A stretch of DNA of 64,000 bases from Bradyrhizobium ottawaense (GCF_002278135.3 NZ_CP029425.2:7416001-7480000); one strand, 5' to 3'; shown: positions 37,178 to 47,096, counted from the first letter of the stretch. Notes: generated by a model not told the origin, from the letters alone. Numbers and translations are program-made.

Positions 37178-37831
37178 CGAATATTCTCCTTCGGTTTAGC
37201 TCTGGTGAGCGCCCACATTGAGCGGATCCGAAACAGTAACGACAACGCGCCCGCGGGTTTTGCGGTTGCGCTCAATCTGATGAGAACTCGGTGACGGCGC
37301 GGAAAGACTTCTCATGACTGACACCTGAAGTTCGCGGGCCCGGTATATCCTAACACTTGGTTGACCTTTTCCATCGTTAGCTCCTGATGACTACACAGCC
37401 CGAAGACGGCATGGATATTGTGGCAAGGGACCACATATTTCATCGACACCCTTGCGTCGACCCTCGCGTCGGCGCCTCTTTCCCGGGTCCGTGCGGCACT
37501 CCATCATGGTAAGCGGAAGATCTGCTTCGATAATTGCGCGGACGCGATGTTTTTGTTGACCGCGCCCGCCGTTACCGCCGCAGTCTTTGTGATCCTAACG
37601 GCCGACCTAGTGCAAGAAGTCACGCTTCTCTTTATGACCTTGTTCAGCAAATGCATCGTGGCAAATGCGACAGCGCTATGAGGCCGAACGCGTTGCCCTT
37701 TGGTGCGACAGGTCCGTTGCGGCGCACCAACACGGGTGAACTGTAGCCTAGCACTCGATCTTGCCGCCTTAACCACACGGCCGTCCGCTCGCATCCAAGT
37801 TGGTGATCCGCGCCCTCCTCCGACCTGCGGC
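37178..37831 (-). other. 650-bp gap between nifQ and nifW
   Basis: Only shadow-like frames are present. A CRICH stretch near 37670 on the minus strand resembles a haem motif, but its frame is short and interrupted, so no gene is called. Confidence 0.45.
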
Positions 37832-38608
37832 CTACAAATGCGCTGAAGCCTTTTCGGATAACGATGCGACTGCGGTCTCTCCTGGCGTTTCAGATGCCCG
37901 GCCGCTGGACACAGCCGGCCATGCTGCGGCCTGCAACAGCAAATCGCGCCGACGCTCGGCCATCCGGCTCTCACCGCTTTCTTCACCGAAACAGATGTTG
38001 AATTCGTTACATTGATTGCACACGGGTGTCGTGCACATCGCAAGGCCTTCGTCCTCGCAAAGCATGCGGTAGAAGAAGCGCTTCCAACGCATATTGTTGA
38101 CATTGCTCGCGGCGAGCGGCGCGAAATGCCGGCTCATCACGAGCGAGAGTTCGCCACGATCACGCAAGCCGAGAGCTTCCCAAAGATGGTCCGGCTCCAT
38201 GGCGCGGCGCGCGATCATCGCAGCCAGCCACCGGCCGATATCCCCTTCCGTCGAGCGATGCTTGAGCAACAGATCGCGAAGCATTGCGATCTCCTCATCC
38301 TCTTCCCGCTTGAAGGGCGCGGCCTGCTCCGGGGCCCTGATCCCGGTTGGGAGAAAGTGCTGCTCCAGTAAGACCGCCAATTCAACGCCGGACAGGCCAA
38401 CTTTCTCAGACAGACAGCCACCATCCATCGTGGCAGCCGCCAGGATAGACGCCAGGGCATGGCGATCGAGATTGCTGTCGATGGCGATATCGGCATTTGC
38501 AGGATGTTCACCGGTGAGCAGCCGGTAGGTTGAAATTCCCTTGTGCAACTGGCTATTGGCGTCAGCAGCACAGGCAGTCGTGAACGGAAGGACGTGCGGC
38601 TCGGACAT
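37832..38608 (-). CDS. nifQ: Molybdenum-processing protein NifQ
   Basis: NifQ carries an Fe-Mo-S cluster and donates molybdenum for FeMo-cofactor assembly on NifEN/NifH. The hallmark CTTPVCNQCNEFNICFG (C-x4-C-x2-C-x5-C) is present in the C-terminal part. The ATG at 38608 (MSEPHVLPF) gives 258 residues; a longer frame from 38650 is possible. It lies 148 bp after nifH, separated by a strong hairpin. Confidence 0.94.
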   Translation of the reverse strand: MSEPHVLPFTTACAADANSQLHKGISTYRLLTGEHPANADIAIDSNLDRHALASILAAATMDGGCLSEKVGLSGVELAVLLEQHFLPTGIRAPEQAAPFKREEDEEIAMLRDLLLKHRSTEGDIGRWLAAMIARRAMEPDHLWEALGLRDRGELSLVMSRHFAPLAASNVNNMRWKRFFYRMLCEDEGLAMCTTPVCNQCNEFNICFGEESGESRMAERRRDLLLQAAAWPAVSSGRASETPGETAVASLSEKASAHL

Positions 38609-38676
38609 AACTCTGCGGTTTTTCACAATGCGTGGTTCGTCACGGCGCACTCTGGTTTTCGCGGCCGATCGTCAGT

Positions 38677-38719
38677 ATGCCGGCCCCCCCCCGGGAAGGG
38701 GGGTGAGGGAGACCGGCAT
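38677..38719 (-). terminator. Two-tier GC hairpin between nifH and nifQ
   Basis: An outer 7-bp stem (ATGCCGG with CCGGCAT) encloses an inner run of nine C facing six G. There is no T tract, so it is more likely an mRNA-stabilising or processing element or an attenuator than a full terminator. It would favour high nifH mRNA over nifQ. Confidence 0.5.
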
Positions 38720-38756
38720 CTGTCGCTCGCCTTCGCAAGGCGGCGACTCGCGGCCT

Positions 38757-39752
<996 letters not shown>

Positions 39753-39802
39753 TTACACGTCGGCGTGCACTCAGCCCTCACTCAGTGTTGCTGCCGCTTA
39801 TC

Positions 39803-39818
39803 AGCAACAGCCGTGCCA
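39803..39818 (-). promoter_or_regulatory. Sigma-54 promoter of nifH
   Basis: TGGCACGGCTGTTGCT on the minus strand is a perfect -24/-12 element, about 160 bp before the nifH start codon. Confidence 0.95.
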
Positions 39819-39888
39819 AGGTCTAACCCGGCACCTTAAGCTTCTGATTACGTTTCCAAAAGCAACCAGCCGGCGCGCGATCGTAGGC

Positions 39889-39933
39889 TGTTTTGGATCT
39901 GACAAGATCTGCCCGGCTGTCAGACAACGAACA
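39889..39933. promoter_or_regulatory. Two NifA upstream activator sites
   Basis: TGT-N10-ACA occurs at 39889-39904 and 39918-39933. They lie about 70-130 bp upstream of the nifH sigma-54 element and about 60-105 bp upstream of a divergent sigma-54 element at 39994, so they can serve both directions. Confidence 0.88.
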
Positions 39934-39993
39934 AACAATCGCAAACATGAACGCCAACAGCCAAATAGGCTGACTTAGCCGATGCCGCCATTG

Positions 39994-40009
39994 TGGAACA
40001 GAACTTGCT
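39994..40009 (+). promoter_or_regulatory. Sigma-54 promoter divergent from nifH
   Basis: TGGAACAGAACTTGCT has correct GG-N10-GC spacing and one core mismatch (A for C). It points towards the 51-aa ORF and the ArsC-like gene. Confidence 0.7.
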
Positions 40010-40045
40010 GCCGCTCGCGCAAGCTCAGCCATGTGAGGAGTAAAG

Positions 40046-40201
40046 ATGCCGGACGGAGTCAAAATGAGACGGGCCAGCGGCTTTGCAAATTCGCTGAGGG
40101 CGCACCATGCGCTGATATTGACGTTGACTGTCAAGAACTTCGAATGGCTCCCGGGAAGCAGCAGCCCTGTGCTATTCGCCCAGCATAGCACGCCTACATA
40201 G
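40046..40201 (+). CDS. 51-aa small ORF at the head of the operon divergent from nifH
   Basis: An ATG with a strong ribosome-binding site (GAGGAG ending 6 bases before it) opens a 51-codon frame, MPDGVKMRRASGFANSLRAH and onward, with a hydrophobic HALILTLTV stretch. It stops 7 bp before the GTG of the ArsC-like gene and sits 37 bp after the sigma-54 element. It may be a genuine small protein or a translated leader coupled to the next gene. It is not recognised. Confidence 0.5.
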   Translation: MPDGVKMRRASGFANSLRAHHALILTLTVKNFEWLPGSSSPVLFAQHSTPT

Positions 40202-40208
40202 GTACGCC

Positions 40209-40634
40209 GTGGCTACAATCATCTTTTATCAGAAGCCCGGCTGCGCCACGAACGCGCGTCAGATTCAAGCGCTAAAGTCCGCCGGTCATGACGTGGTCGT
40301 CCAGGACATCTTGAAGGAGCCATGGCATGCGGACGAATTGCGCAGCTTCTTTCGCAATATGCCCGTCGGCTCCTGGTTCAACCGAGCCGCGCCTCGTGTC
40401 AAGTCGGGCGAAGTCAATCTCGATTCTATCGACGCGGCGAGCGCACTCGCATTGATGGTGAGTGATCCACTCCTGATACGACGACCGTTGATCGACTTAG
40501 ACGGAATACGATGTGCCGGGCTCGATCGCGAGCCCGCGCTGTCGCTGCTTGGCCACCAGACGCAGGAGCATCTCCAGGGATGCCTGCACCAAGCAACTCG
40601 CACGCGCTGCCCGAAGATGGGATCAAGCGAATGA
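40209..40634 (+). CDS. ArsC-like nitrogenase-associated protein
   Basis: A 141-residue thioredoxin-fold protein of the ArsC/Spx superfamily. The N terminus reads IIFYQKPGCATNARQIQALKSAGH, with the single Cys of the ArsC active site, and RRPLIDLDGIRCAGLD is the typical late motif. Such proteins are commonly annotated as nitrogenase-associated and lie near nifH; the reaction is unknown. The start is GTG. The sigma-54 promoter upstream implies co-expression with nif genes. Confidence 0.85.
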   Translation: MATIIFYQKPGCATNARQIQALKSAGHDVVVQDILKEPWHADELRSFFRNMPVGSWFNRAAPRVKSGEVNLDSIDAASALALMVSDPLLIRRPLIDLDGIRCAGLDREPALSLLGHQTQEHLQGCLHQATRTRCPKMGSSE

Positions 40635-40855
40635 GCCTGTTCCGGACGATCACACCAGAAGAATGACGTTCTCGACTTGCGGCTTGCTTGGCGCGAGTAT
40701 TTCCTTTAGCAAAACGTGTTTCGCAGCTGTGATCCTGATGCAACTGAGCGGCACGATCGCTCCCATATTTGATTGGTATCAAATCTTTCGCCGTTCCTTA
40801 TGTGTGACAGAGACCTTGCGCGGCTTCTCGCGCGACTTTTGGAATGGAGAATTCG

Positions 40856-41587
40856 ATGAGAGCAAGAACAGTCCTGGCAACTGTATCGGTCTTCGCGCTA
40901 GCGACCTCGTTGGCCAGCAACTCGGTACGTGGTGCTGATCTGGGTCCGGCGCCGGTCTACTATAAAGCTCCCCCTATTGAACCCCGCAACCCGTGGATGA
41001 TCCGCCTGCGCGTGCTTGGCGTTTTGCCGGATACCGCAGGCAGTTCCGTCAACGTTCCAGGGACGCCGTTGCTGTCATCACCCAACTCTGGGCTTTCGAT
41101 CAGCGATCAAGCTATACCAGAGCTCGACATCACCTATTTCTTCACAGCTAACTTAGCCGCCGAACTCATTCTCGGCGTGACCAGCCATCACGTCAGCGGC
41201 AATGGCGCGCTCACAGGGCTCGATATCGGCAAAGCCTGGCTCTTGCCTCCTACACTGACCCTGCAATATCACTTCACCGATTTTGGGCCGCTTAAGCCCT
41301 ATGTCGGCGCGGGCATCAACTACACTGTATTCTTCAACCAATCGGCAGCCAATACTTCGCTCGCCGGGCTTTCCGTCACGGATCTAAACATCAAAAACCA
41401 ATTCGGCGCGGCAGTCCAATTCGGTTTCGATTACATGCTCGATCGCCACTGGGGCCTCAACTTTGACGTTAAAAAGCTGTGGCTGCGGCCGGAGTACTCG
41501 GCCACCTTAAACAATGCGATTGCCGTTACGGGCCGCGCCCATATTGATCCATGGCTCGTCAGCGGCGGCGTCGCTTACAAGTTCTGA
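40856..41587 (+). CDS. OmpW-family outer membrane protein
   Basis: The ATG at 40856 follows GGAGA and gives 243 residues with a signal peptide (TVLATVSVFALATSLASNSV) and an eight-stranded OmpW barrel: WMIRLRVLGVLP, ITYFFTANLAAELILGVTSH, LQYHFTDFGPLKPYVGAGIN and the C-terminal aromatic F. OmpW proteins form narrow channels for small hydrophobic molecules. I see no sigma-54 site just upstream, so its link to nif control is uncertain. Confidence 0.9.
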   Translation: MRARTVLATVSVFALATSLASNSVRGADLGPAPVYYKAPPIEPRNPWMIRLRVLGVLPDTAGSSVNVPGTPLLSSPNSGLSISDQAIPELDITYFFTANLAAELILGVTSHHVSGNGALTGLDIGKAWLLPPTLTLQYHFTDFGPLKPYVGAGINYTVFFNQSAANTSLAGLSVTDLNIKNQFGAAVQFGFDYMLDRHWGLNFDVKKLWLRPEYSATLNNAIAVTGRAHIDPWLVSGGVAYKF

Positions 41588-41992
41588 CGTTAGAGCAGAG
41601 CCAGAGTGGAGAGGCCGTTTGATAAACTCGGATCCCAGCAGGATCATCGAGCTCGTCTCCTACTCTCGCCGGACTGACACGGAAAGCCGGCTGACGCGCC
41701 ATCGACGCGTCAGCTCGCAAGAGAGGGAACCGCTGGCGTTGCTCGCGCTGCAAGTTACGAATCGCGCAGCACGTGAGTAACATTACACAAACGTCGACTC
41801 AGAATATGATCATACGTCTGTTTCGCCACGCTTAAGACCGAAGCCATTTTCCCATTTGCCTGATAAGAAGGCGATACGCCGCTGACAGCCTAATCTTGGC
41901 CGCGAAGTGCCCGGTTAATCTCAGACGATCCGCCCCCCAACGTCGAGCCGACCATGCTAGCTAACCCGGCAAGCGGCCGCCAAGCGACGCCT
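41588..41992 (+). other. Intergenic stretch between convergent ompW-like and ferredoxin genes
   Basis: No gene is supported. No strong terminator hairpin with T tract was found. Confidence 0.45.
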
Positions 41993-42340
41993 CTAGCTTC
42001 GCTTGAGCACTATCACAAGCCGGTCGACACGTTGGCCGTGCTTGAGGTGGGATATGACGATCTCGTCGACATCCTCAGGCGTGGTCGCGCGATACCAGAC
42101 TCCGTCGGGATAGACAACCAGCAAAGGACCAGAGTTACAAAAGCCAAGGCAGCCCGCAGTCGCGAAGCCAATATCGTCGAGGCCTTGCGCTTCGATCGCC
42201 TTGCCCATTCGATCCCACAGAGCTTGCGCGCCGGAGGCGCCACAACTGCCGTGGGGATGGTTTGGCGGACGCTGCGTGTTGCACGCAAAGACATGGTGCC
42301 TATAGAGTTGAGGGAGATGAAATTCTTTTTCTGAGTTCAC
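41993..42340 (-). CDS. Thioredoxin-like [2Fe-2S] ferredoxin (Shethna type)
   Basis: A 115-residue protein with cysteines at 20, 33, 64 and 68 (HHVFAC, GSCGASG, GCLGFC), the C-x12-C and C-x3-C pattern of thioredoxin-like 2Fe-2S ferredoxins such as the Shethna protein. In Azotobacter the Shethna protein protects nitrogenase from oxygen. Here it ends the small-gene run downstream of nifZ, so it may protect nitrogenase or carry electrons to it. Confidence 0.88.
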   Translation of the reverse strand: MNSEKEFHLPQLYRHHVFACNTQRPPNHPHGSCGASGAQALWDRMGKAIEAQGLDDIGFATAGCLGFCNSGPLLVVYPDGVWYRATTPEDVDEIVISHLKHGQRVDRLVIVLKRS

Positions 42341-42490
42341 GCGCCTATCCTCTGATAGTGAATTTCAGCTGTCGGGATGAGATGTGAGCGCATAGCCGCC
42401 CGCAATGTCCAACGATGACCGTCCATTGGCGCATGGACACCTGCTGACACCAACTCCCGCTTGCGAAGGCAGTCGGAATGGTCGGGCGCC

Positions 42491-42787
42491 TTACTCGCTG
42501 TCGTCGCTGAGATGAGCGATAGGCACATTCACGTCCGAAGGTCGCCTGCTGATCAATGACAACCTCTTCTCCCGGCATCGAGACCTCTCATTCATGCAAC
42601 AATCCCCCCGATCAACTTTCTCGAAGAGCAAGTTGCACACCAAATGCGTCATAGCGCGCCTCACAATTGAGGGAAGTTGCGGCAATGCCGACGTTCTCGC
42701 CGCTATCAGCGATTGAATGCCCATGGCCTCGCTCAGAACAATAATGTCGGCCGGAGAGACGGCGTCGCCCTCGATCTGTTCACTCAT
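42491..42787 (-). CDS. Small nif-linked protein of unknown function (98 aa)
   Basis: The ATG at 42787 (MSEQIEGDAVSPADIIVLSE) is 22 bp after the preceding small ORF. The core AMGIQSLIAARTSALPQLPSIVRRAMTHLVCNLL is compact and helical and looks like true protein; the C terminus is polar. Unrecognised. The spacing and strand place it in the nifB-fdxN-nifZ downstream run. Confidence 0.6.
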   Translation of the reverse strand: MSEQIEGDAVSPADIIVLSEAMGIQSLIAARTSALPQLPSIVRRAMTHLVCNLLFEKVDRGDCCMNERSRCREKRLSLISRRPSDVNVPIAHLSDDSE

Positions 42788-42809
42788 CAAATCGCGGTTA
42801 CCGGTTCGC

Positions 42810-43031
42810 TCAACCCGGCCCCGTCGTTTCCTGCTTTAAGGTATCGACAGCAGTTCGGCTCAACCGGAATACCCCGCGGCCACGAGCGAGCGGCTGATAA
42901 GCCGAGCTGGCACGGGTGTTGAGGACATCGAACCACCCGTTCGGAGTGAGCTTCCCTGGACGCTGGCCGATTTGTATCACCCGCCCATTCGGGGCGAAGC
43001 GGACGTGGATGATGATTTGTTACAAGCTCAT
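42810..43031 (-). pseudogene. Small nif-linked ORF with a stop at codon 4
   Basis: An ATG at 43031 follows AAGGA at good distance but reads M-S-L-stop. Directly behind the TAA the same frame is open for 69 codons: QIIIHVRFAPNGRVIQIGQR, then GWFDVLNTRASSAYQPLARG and GRGVFRLSRTAVDTLKQ. This has clear protein character and fits the gap between neighbours. Either a nonsense mutation has disabled it, or translation begins at a non-standard codon just after the stop. Confidence 0.6.
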
Positions 43032-43059
43032 ACCGATTCCTTATTTTGGCCGCTTACGA

Positions 43060-43404
43060 TCACGAGCTGACACCCGACAAGCTCGACTGTAATGTGGTCG
43101 ATTTCGAATATCTTAGCGGGACTCCTTCACGTGATTGCAGATGCGCGTCGTAGCACTGCTCGACCATGCGACACCACTCCAAGACATCATCGGTAGGCTT
43201 GCACAGCACTGCGCCGTATTCGGCCGGCTCATTGCTCACGGCCCAACATTCCTTTGGCCAATGCGATCCCGGTCGCCCGCGTTGAGTGTCGAACTCACGC
43301 ATCACGCCCCGCCCGCGGCGCAGCTGGACAAAGGGACCCATGCCGTCGCTATCGGCAGCAAGCAGCCGTTCGATCTCGATCAATTCCTCGGTCGTGATCG
43401 CCAT
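43060..43404 (-). CDS. Small nif-linked protein of unknown function (114 aa)
   Basis: A soluble protein starting MAITTEELIEIERLLAADSD with GPFVQLRRGRGVMREFDTQR and a Cys pair (VLEWCRMVEQC) in the second half. It lies 33 bp behind the DUF3024-type gene. I do not recognise the family. Genomic position suggests an accessory role in nitrogen fixation; that is inference. Confidence 0.65.
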   Translation of the reverse strand: MAITTEELIEIERLLAADSDGMGPFVQLRRGRGVMREFDTQRGRPGSHWPKECWAVSNEPAEYGAVLCKPTDDVLEWCRMVEQCYDAHLQSREGVPLRYSKSTTLQSSLSGVSS

Positions 43405-43437
43405 CGTCGTTCTTCTATCCTCGGGGACGGTGGTCCT

Positions 43438-43797
43438 TCATTGCCAGAACAGGCGCTCAGGATCCGCATTCAATTCGTCGATTGCAGGGATCAAGCGATG
43501 ATAGAGGCTGTAAAATTCCCAGACTCCCCCCGCATGATTTTTGCGAAACAGCTTCCAGATCCCGGTCACGCCATCATAAAGGATCAGCGCGACATCGACG
43601 AGCGCGCCATCCTTGTCGATATTGCGCGAGCAGCAGGGACTCTCGATGCAGTAGCCGCCCCACACGGGCGTCACGTTTGGCGAGACGTAGAGATAGCGCT
43701 TCCGCGCGCTCAAGCCGCGTTCGATCCGTTTGCGATCAAGCTCGTTGAGATGACGCGCCAACCCCGGTTTTACTTTCCTCATCAGTGCGGAATTCAT
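43438..43797 (-). CDS. DUF3024-type small nif-linked protein
   Basis: A 119-residue protein: MRKVKPGLARHLNELDRKRI, then YLYVSPNVTPVWGGYCIESP followed by CCSRNI, and a final PERLFWQ. It matches my memory of a small DUF3024-like family found beside nif genes, with a conserved ESPCCSRNID motif that could bind a metal or cluster. It overlaps the end of the preceding ORF by 62 bp from the first ATG (47 bp from a second at 43782). Confidence 0.65.
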   Translation of the reverse strand: MNSALMRKVKPGLARHLNELDRKRIERGLSARKRYLYVSPNVTPVWGGYCIESPCCSRNIDKDGALVDVALILYDGVTGIWKLFRKNHAGGVWEFYSLYHRLIPAIDELNADPERLFWQ

Positions 43798-44053
43798 GAT
43801 GAAAGCCTCCCTTCAATGCCTTTTGATGTTCTCTTGAACTCCAGCAGATGAGCAGCTCCTCACCAAAATCAACGATAAAGATAGGCTCATGCGCTTTGTT
43901 GTTGAGAGTATCGATGACGGTCTGGCGGCTCGGCCTGGCGGCGAGCGAAGCTCCGTCCGTCTCCGTATCGACCGATGAGCGGTGCTTGATCAGGTCGGCT
44001 GTCGGTTTACCCCGCTGGCCCCACCAATATTTTGGAAAACCTCGCTGAGTCAT
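43736..44053 (-). CDS. Small protein coupled to nifZ (105 aa)
   Basis: The ATG overlaps the nifZ stop (ATGA), so translation is probably coupled. The sequence begins MTQRGFPKYWWGQRGKPTAD and has a strand-rich core, EPIFIVDFGEELLICWSSRE. The tail overlaps the next gene by tens of bases, which is unusual, so the 3' end may be slightly altered. Unrecognised. Confidence 0.6.
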   Translation of the reverse strand: MTQRGFPKYWWGQRGKPTADLIKHRSSVDTETDGASLAARPSRQTVIDTLNNKAHEPIFIVDFGEELLICWSSREHQKALKGGFHHEFRTDEESKTGVGASSQRA

Positions 44054-44364
44054 GACTCCTCCGGTAGTGGCAAATCATCGACCTCCTCGCCTGCATCCAC
44101 TGGCTCAAGTTCCTTGCGTTTCATGCCAACGCGGTAGCCGCTTTCCAAAAACTCCACGCCGTAGATGTAGAATTGCTGCAAGAACGTGCCGATCGAGACG
44201 ACGTAGCCCACCTCCCCCTTCTTGACCAAGACGTCTCCGATCTCCTTGCCGGGATAGGTGCCATCATTCCGGATGACGCGATTGGCGCGAAGCTTTTGGC
44301 CAAAGCTGAAGGCGGGTGGGTCGCTTAGCTCGACGGCGTCGCTATCCCGGGGAATTCTGTTCAT
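44050..44364 (-). CDS. nifZ: NifZ, P-cluster maturation protein
   Basis: NifZ assists formation of the second P-cluster of the MoFe protein. The ATG at 44364 gives 104 residues with the family core FSFGQKLRANRVIRNDGTYP, then GDVLVKKGEVGYVVSIGTFL and YGVEFLESGYRVGMKRKELE. It lies in the order nifB-fdxN-nifZ. The 250 bp between fdxN and nifZ hold no obvious gene. Confidence 0.95.
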   Translation of the reverse strand: MNRIPRDSDAVELSDPPAFSFGQKLRANRVIRNDGTYPGKEIGDVLVKKGEVGYVVSIGTFLQQFYIYGVEFLESGYRVGMKRKELEPVDAGEEVDDLPLPEES

Positions 44365-44614
44365 ATTTCGCTCCTCATGCACCGACGGCGCGGGGGCACG
44401 CCGAGGGGACACTCTGCTCCGCATCACGAGGCGCCCTCGAGCGCCGAAATGTCGCCAGGCTGTGCTGCCCGCCAGCAACAGCCCCATCGCAGGAATCCAG
44501 AGCGGCCACCGTCCGTAAGAGCAGACGCCGGCGCCTGCGGAGCCGCCAGTTCGCAGCGCGACGTTTGGGACGTGTTCAGCACCAGCGATTGCATTGCCGG
44601 TCAGGCTCCACACT

Positions 44615-44839
44615 TCAGACGGGCGCCTGGTAGCGAGGCAAGGCCCTGTCAACCACGCAGGTGTTGTCGACCGGACAGGCAGCGGCACATTGCGGTTCGT
44701 CAAAATGCCCCACGCATTCGCTGCATTTCGCCGCTTCAATGACAAAGTTTCCCCCCTTCTCCGAAATAGCAACGTTCGGGCATAAAGGCTCGCAAGCTGA
44801 GCAGCTCGTGCACTGCGAGGCGATGATTTTGAATGGCAC
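44615..44839 (-). CDS. fdxN: 2[4Fe-4S] ferredoxin FdxN (FrxA)
   Basis: A 74-residue bacterial-type ferredoxin with [15 protein letters not shown] and [20 protein letters not shown], binding two 4Fe-4S clusters. The start is a GTG behind AAGGAGGA; no in-frame ATG is available. It lies 10 bp after nifB and probably supplies electrons for NifB radical-SAM chemistry or nitrogenase. Confidence 0.95.
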
Positions 44840-44849
44840 ATATTCCTCC

Positions 44850-46349
44850 TTACGCCGCAGAGATCCGATCTCCAGGCCAACGCGGGGGCACGCCGCGCTG
44901 CACATGCTGGATCTCCCCGCGCTTTACTTTGCCGACATAGGCCCTGAACCAAGCGATCGTCGACTTCTCAATGTACTCATAGGCGAATTGATCGACCGGC
45001 TCGATCCCAGCCTTGATCAGGCCGCTCTTGGGGCAGCCGCCGATCTTAGCCACGAAGACCGCGTGGCAGTCACGGATGTCGCGCATGATCACGGATAGCC
45101 TATCTTCCTCGCCATAGCCGGCCTGGCAGTAACCCTCCACACGACGTAGCCCGACGAACTTGGCGCCGGATGTGGAGAGCTCGTACAGTTGGAATTCCTT
45201 TGCATGTCCAAAGTGCTCGTTGATCAATCCCGAGCCCTTAGTTGCGACGGCTACTAGAACAGTGATCGCGCTCATCTCTCCGGAGACTCCCGCCAACTCC
45301 TTTTGACCGGCCGCGACTTTGGAGACGCGCTCATTCTCTACCCTTTTTTGATAAGCCTTGCGCATCTCTAGGTCATAATGGACGTCCATTTTCATCACCT
45401 GATCATTGGTGAACTCCGCGCTGCGATCCTCGCCGAGTAGACCGACCGCATCAGCGCGGCACTGCCGGCAATGCCGCATCATGTTTATCTTCCCTTCGCA
45501 AGCATCTTGCAGCGTCTTCAATTCTTGAGCCGTCGGACCGCGCTGACCGTTGAGGCCAAATGCTGTTCCGTGCTCGGGTACGGAGATCAGCGGCATGATA
45601 TTGTGAAGGAAGGCACCGCGCGACGTGACCGCCTTGTTGACCTCGACCAGGTGGTCATCATTGATATTGGGGATCATCACCGAGTTGATCTTGCACAAAA
45701 TGCCCCGTTCGCTAAGCATCTCGAGCCCTTGAAGCTGGCGATTGGTGAGTATCCTTGCCGCCTCGATGCCGGTGTATCGCTTGTGGTTGAAGAAGATCCA
45801 TGGATAAATCTTGGCTCCGATTTCAGGATCGACCATGTTGATGGTGATGGTGACGTGGTCAACTTTGGCCCTCACGATGGTATCGACATAGTCTGGCAGC
45901 GCTAGTCCGTTGGTTGACAGACACAGCTTGATGTCAGGAGCAGCCTCGGTGACCAACGCGAGCGTTTTGAACGTCTTTGCTGGATTGGCCAGGGCATCGC
46001 CGGGACCAGCGATGCCAAGTACCGTCATCTGCGGAATGGTCGTCGCGACCGCGATCACTTTTCTCACTGCCTGCTCAGGGGTGAGCTTCTCGCTCACCAC
46101 ACCCGGACGCGATTCATTGGCGCAGTCGTATTTTCGGTTGCAGTAGTTGCACTGGATATTGCAGGCAGGTGCGACCGCGACATGCATGCGAGCGTAATGA
46201 TGGTGCGCATCCTCGCTGTAACAGGGATGGTTTTTCACCCTTTCCCAGATTTCGACCGGCAGATCGCCTCGGCCGGCCTGCGAGCCGCAGCTCGCCCGCC
46301 CGGTCTTCGCCGAAGCGCGGCAGCCCTTATGCTCGGTTATGGACTGCAT
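44850..46349 (-). CDS. nifB: FeMo-cofactor biosynthesis protein NifB
   Basis: NifB is the radical-SAM enzyme that fuses two 4Fe-4S units with carbon and sulfur to make NifB-co. The radical-SAM motif [14 protein letters not shown] is present, and a C-terminal NifX-like domain ([22 protein letters not shown]) follows. I prefer the ATG at 46349 ([10 protein letters not shown]), which has an upstream GGGAAG; a GTG at 46433 would add 28 residues. A sigma-54 promoter and a NifA site lie upstream. Confidence 0.96.
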   Translation of the reverse strand: MQSITEHKGCRASAKTGRASCGSQAGRGDLPVEIWERVKNHPCYSEDAHHHYARMHVAVAPACNIQCNYCNRKYDCANESRPGVVSEKLTPEQAVRKVIAVATTIPQMTVLGIAGPGDALANPAKTFKTLALVTEAAPDIKLCLSTNGLALPDYVDTIVRAKVDHVTITINMVDPEIGAKIYPWIFFNHKRYTGIEAARILTNRQLQGLEMLSERGILCKINSVMIPNINDDHLVEVNKAVTSRGAFLHNIMPLISVPEHGTAFGLNGQRGPTAQELKTLQDACEGKINMMRHCRQCRADAVGLLGEDRSAEFTNDQVMKMDVHYDLEMRKAYQKRVENERVSKVAAGQKELAGVSGEMSAITVLVAVATKGSGLINEHFGHAKEFQLYELSTSGAKFVGLRRVEGYCQAGYGEEDRLSVIMRDIRDCHAVFVAKIGGCPKSGLIKAGIEPVDQFAYEYIEKSTIAWFRAYVGKVKRGEIQHVQRGVPPRWPGDRISAA

Positions 46350-46464
46350 GATCTTCCCGCTATTGACCGCTGCTTTGATATATTTTCCGCGCTCCACGAC
46401 CGAGATCACTCCCCTGCAAGCATCGACGCCCACAGATCATCCTAGAGCGCGCTTCAGGAAGATT

Positions 46465-46480
46465 AGCAACTTGCATGCCG
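46465..46480 (-). promoter_or_regulatory. Sigma-54 promoter of nifB
   Basis: CGGCATGCAAGTTGCT on the minus strand matches the -24/-12 consensus with one change (C for T), about 115 bp before the preferred nifB start. Confidence 0.85.
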
Positions 46481-46565
46481 TGGCGAGGATGATGCGAATG
46501 CAACCACAGTACACCGAGTAGGCGCAGCGATAGCGTTGGCACTTGCAAGACAGCAATGATGAGCT

Positions 46566-46581
46566 TGTTGGCAAAGCGACA
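46566..46581. promoter_or_regulatory. NifA upstream site of nifB
   Basis: TGTTGGCAAAGCGACA fits TGT-N10-ACA and lies 85 bp upstream of the nifB sigma-54 element, the usual distance. Confidence 0.75.
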
Positions 46582-47096
46582 GATGCGTCGCCATTCTCAC
46601 TCGGGGCTCCATCTCGTGTGCTTTTCACTCTCGCGGGGCTCGCCCCGATCCAGCTCATCTGAACGGGCTTTCGCGCGCTGCCGCTCTCAATTGGCCCGAT
46701 CCGAACTGGGGAAGCCGGACATCATAAGGCCAATACTAGGGCAACACGCGTCCGAATATGACAGGCAGCAATGAGGGCCAAAGATGATGGTGCAATCGCC
46801 TTGTCCCGACTGGCTGAGTAAACCCCGCCTCATCAATGCCGTCGCGGCGGGCCGACGTTTGCTGATCTTGATATGCTGCGCCGCAGCCAGTCGACCCCCA
46901 AAGCCCCGAGACAGCGCCGACTTACCGGCGAATAAGCCGACCGATGCATCTGGTGTGCTCAGCACATCGCATTTTCAATTCCCTGATGCCAGGACGAGAG
47001 AGACGACAATGATCTCGGTCCCCAGGGCGGGCGCCAAGGTCCGCGAGAGTAACCTTTGCATCCGCCGCATCGACAGCGCTCATCTCCGTGAGCGCT
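46582..47096 (-). other. Stretch between nifT and the nifB control region
   Basis: About 500 bp with no supported gene. Open frames on both strands lack domains. Confidence 0.45.

Noticed and set aside
37600-37740. CRICH stretch on the minus strand, a possible cytochrome c fragment
   Set aside because: The frame is short and interrupted by stops, and no second cytochrome feature was found.
40764-40790. GCGGCACGATCGCTCCC as a sigma-54 promoter for the ompW-like gene
   Set aside because: The -12 GC is missing, so the site fails the GG-N10-GC rule.
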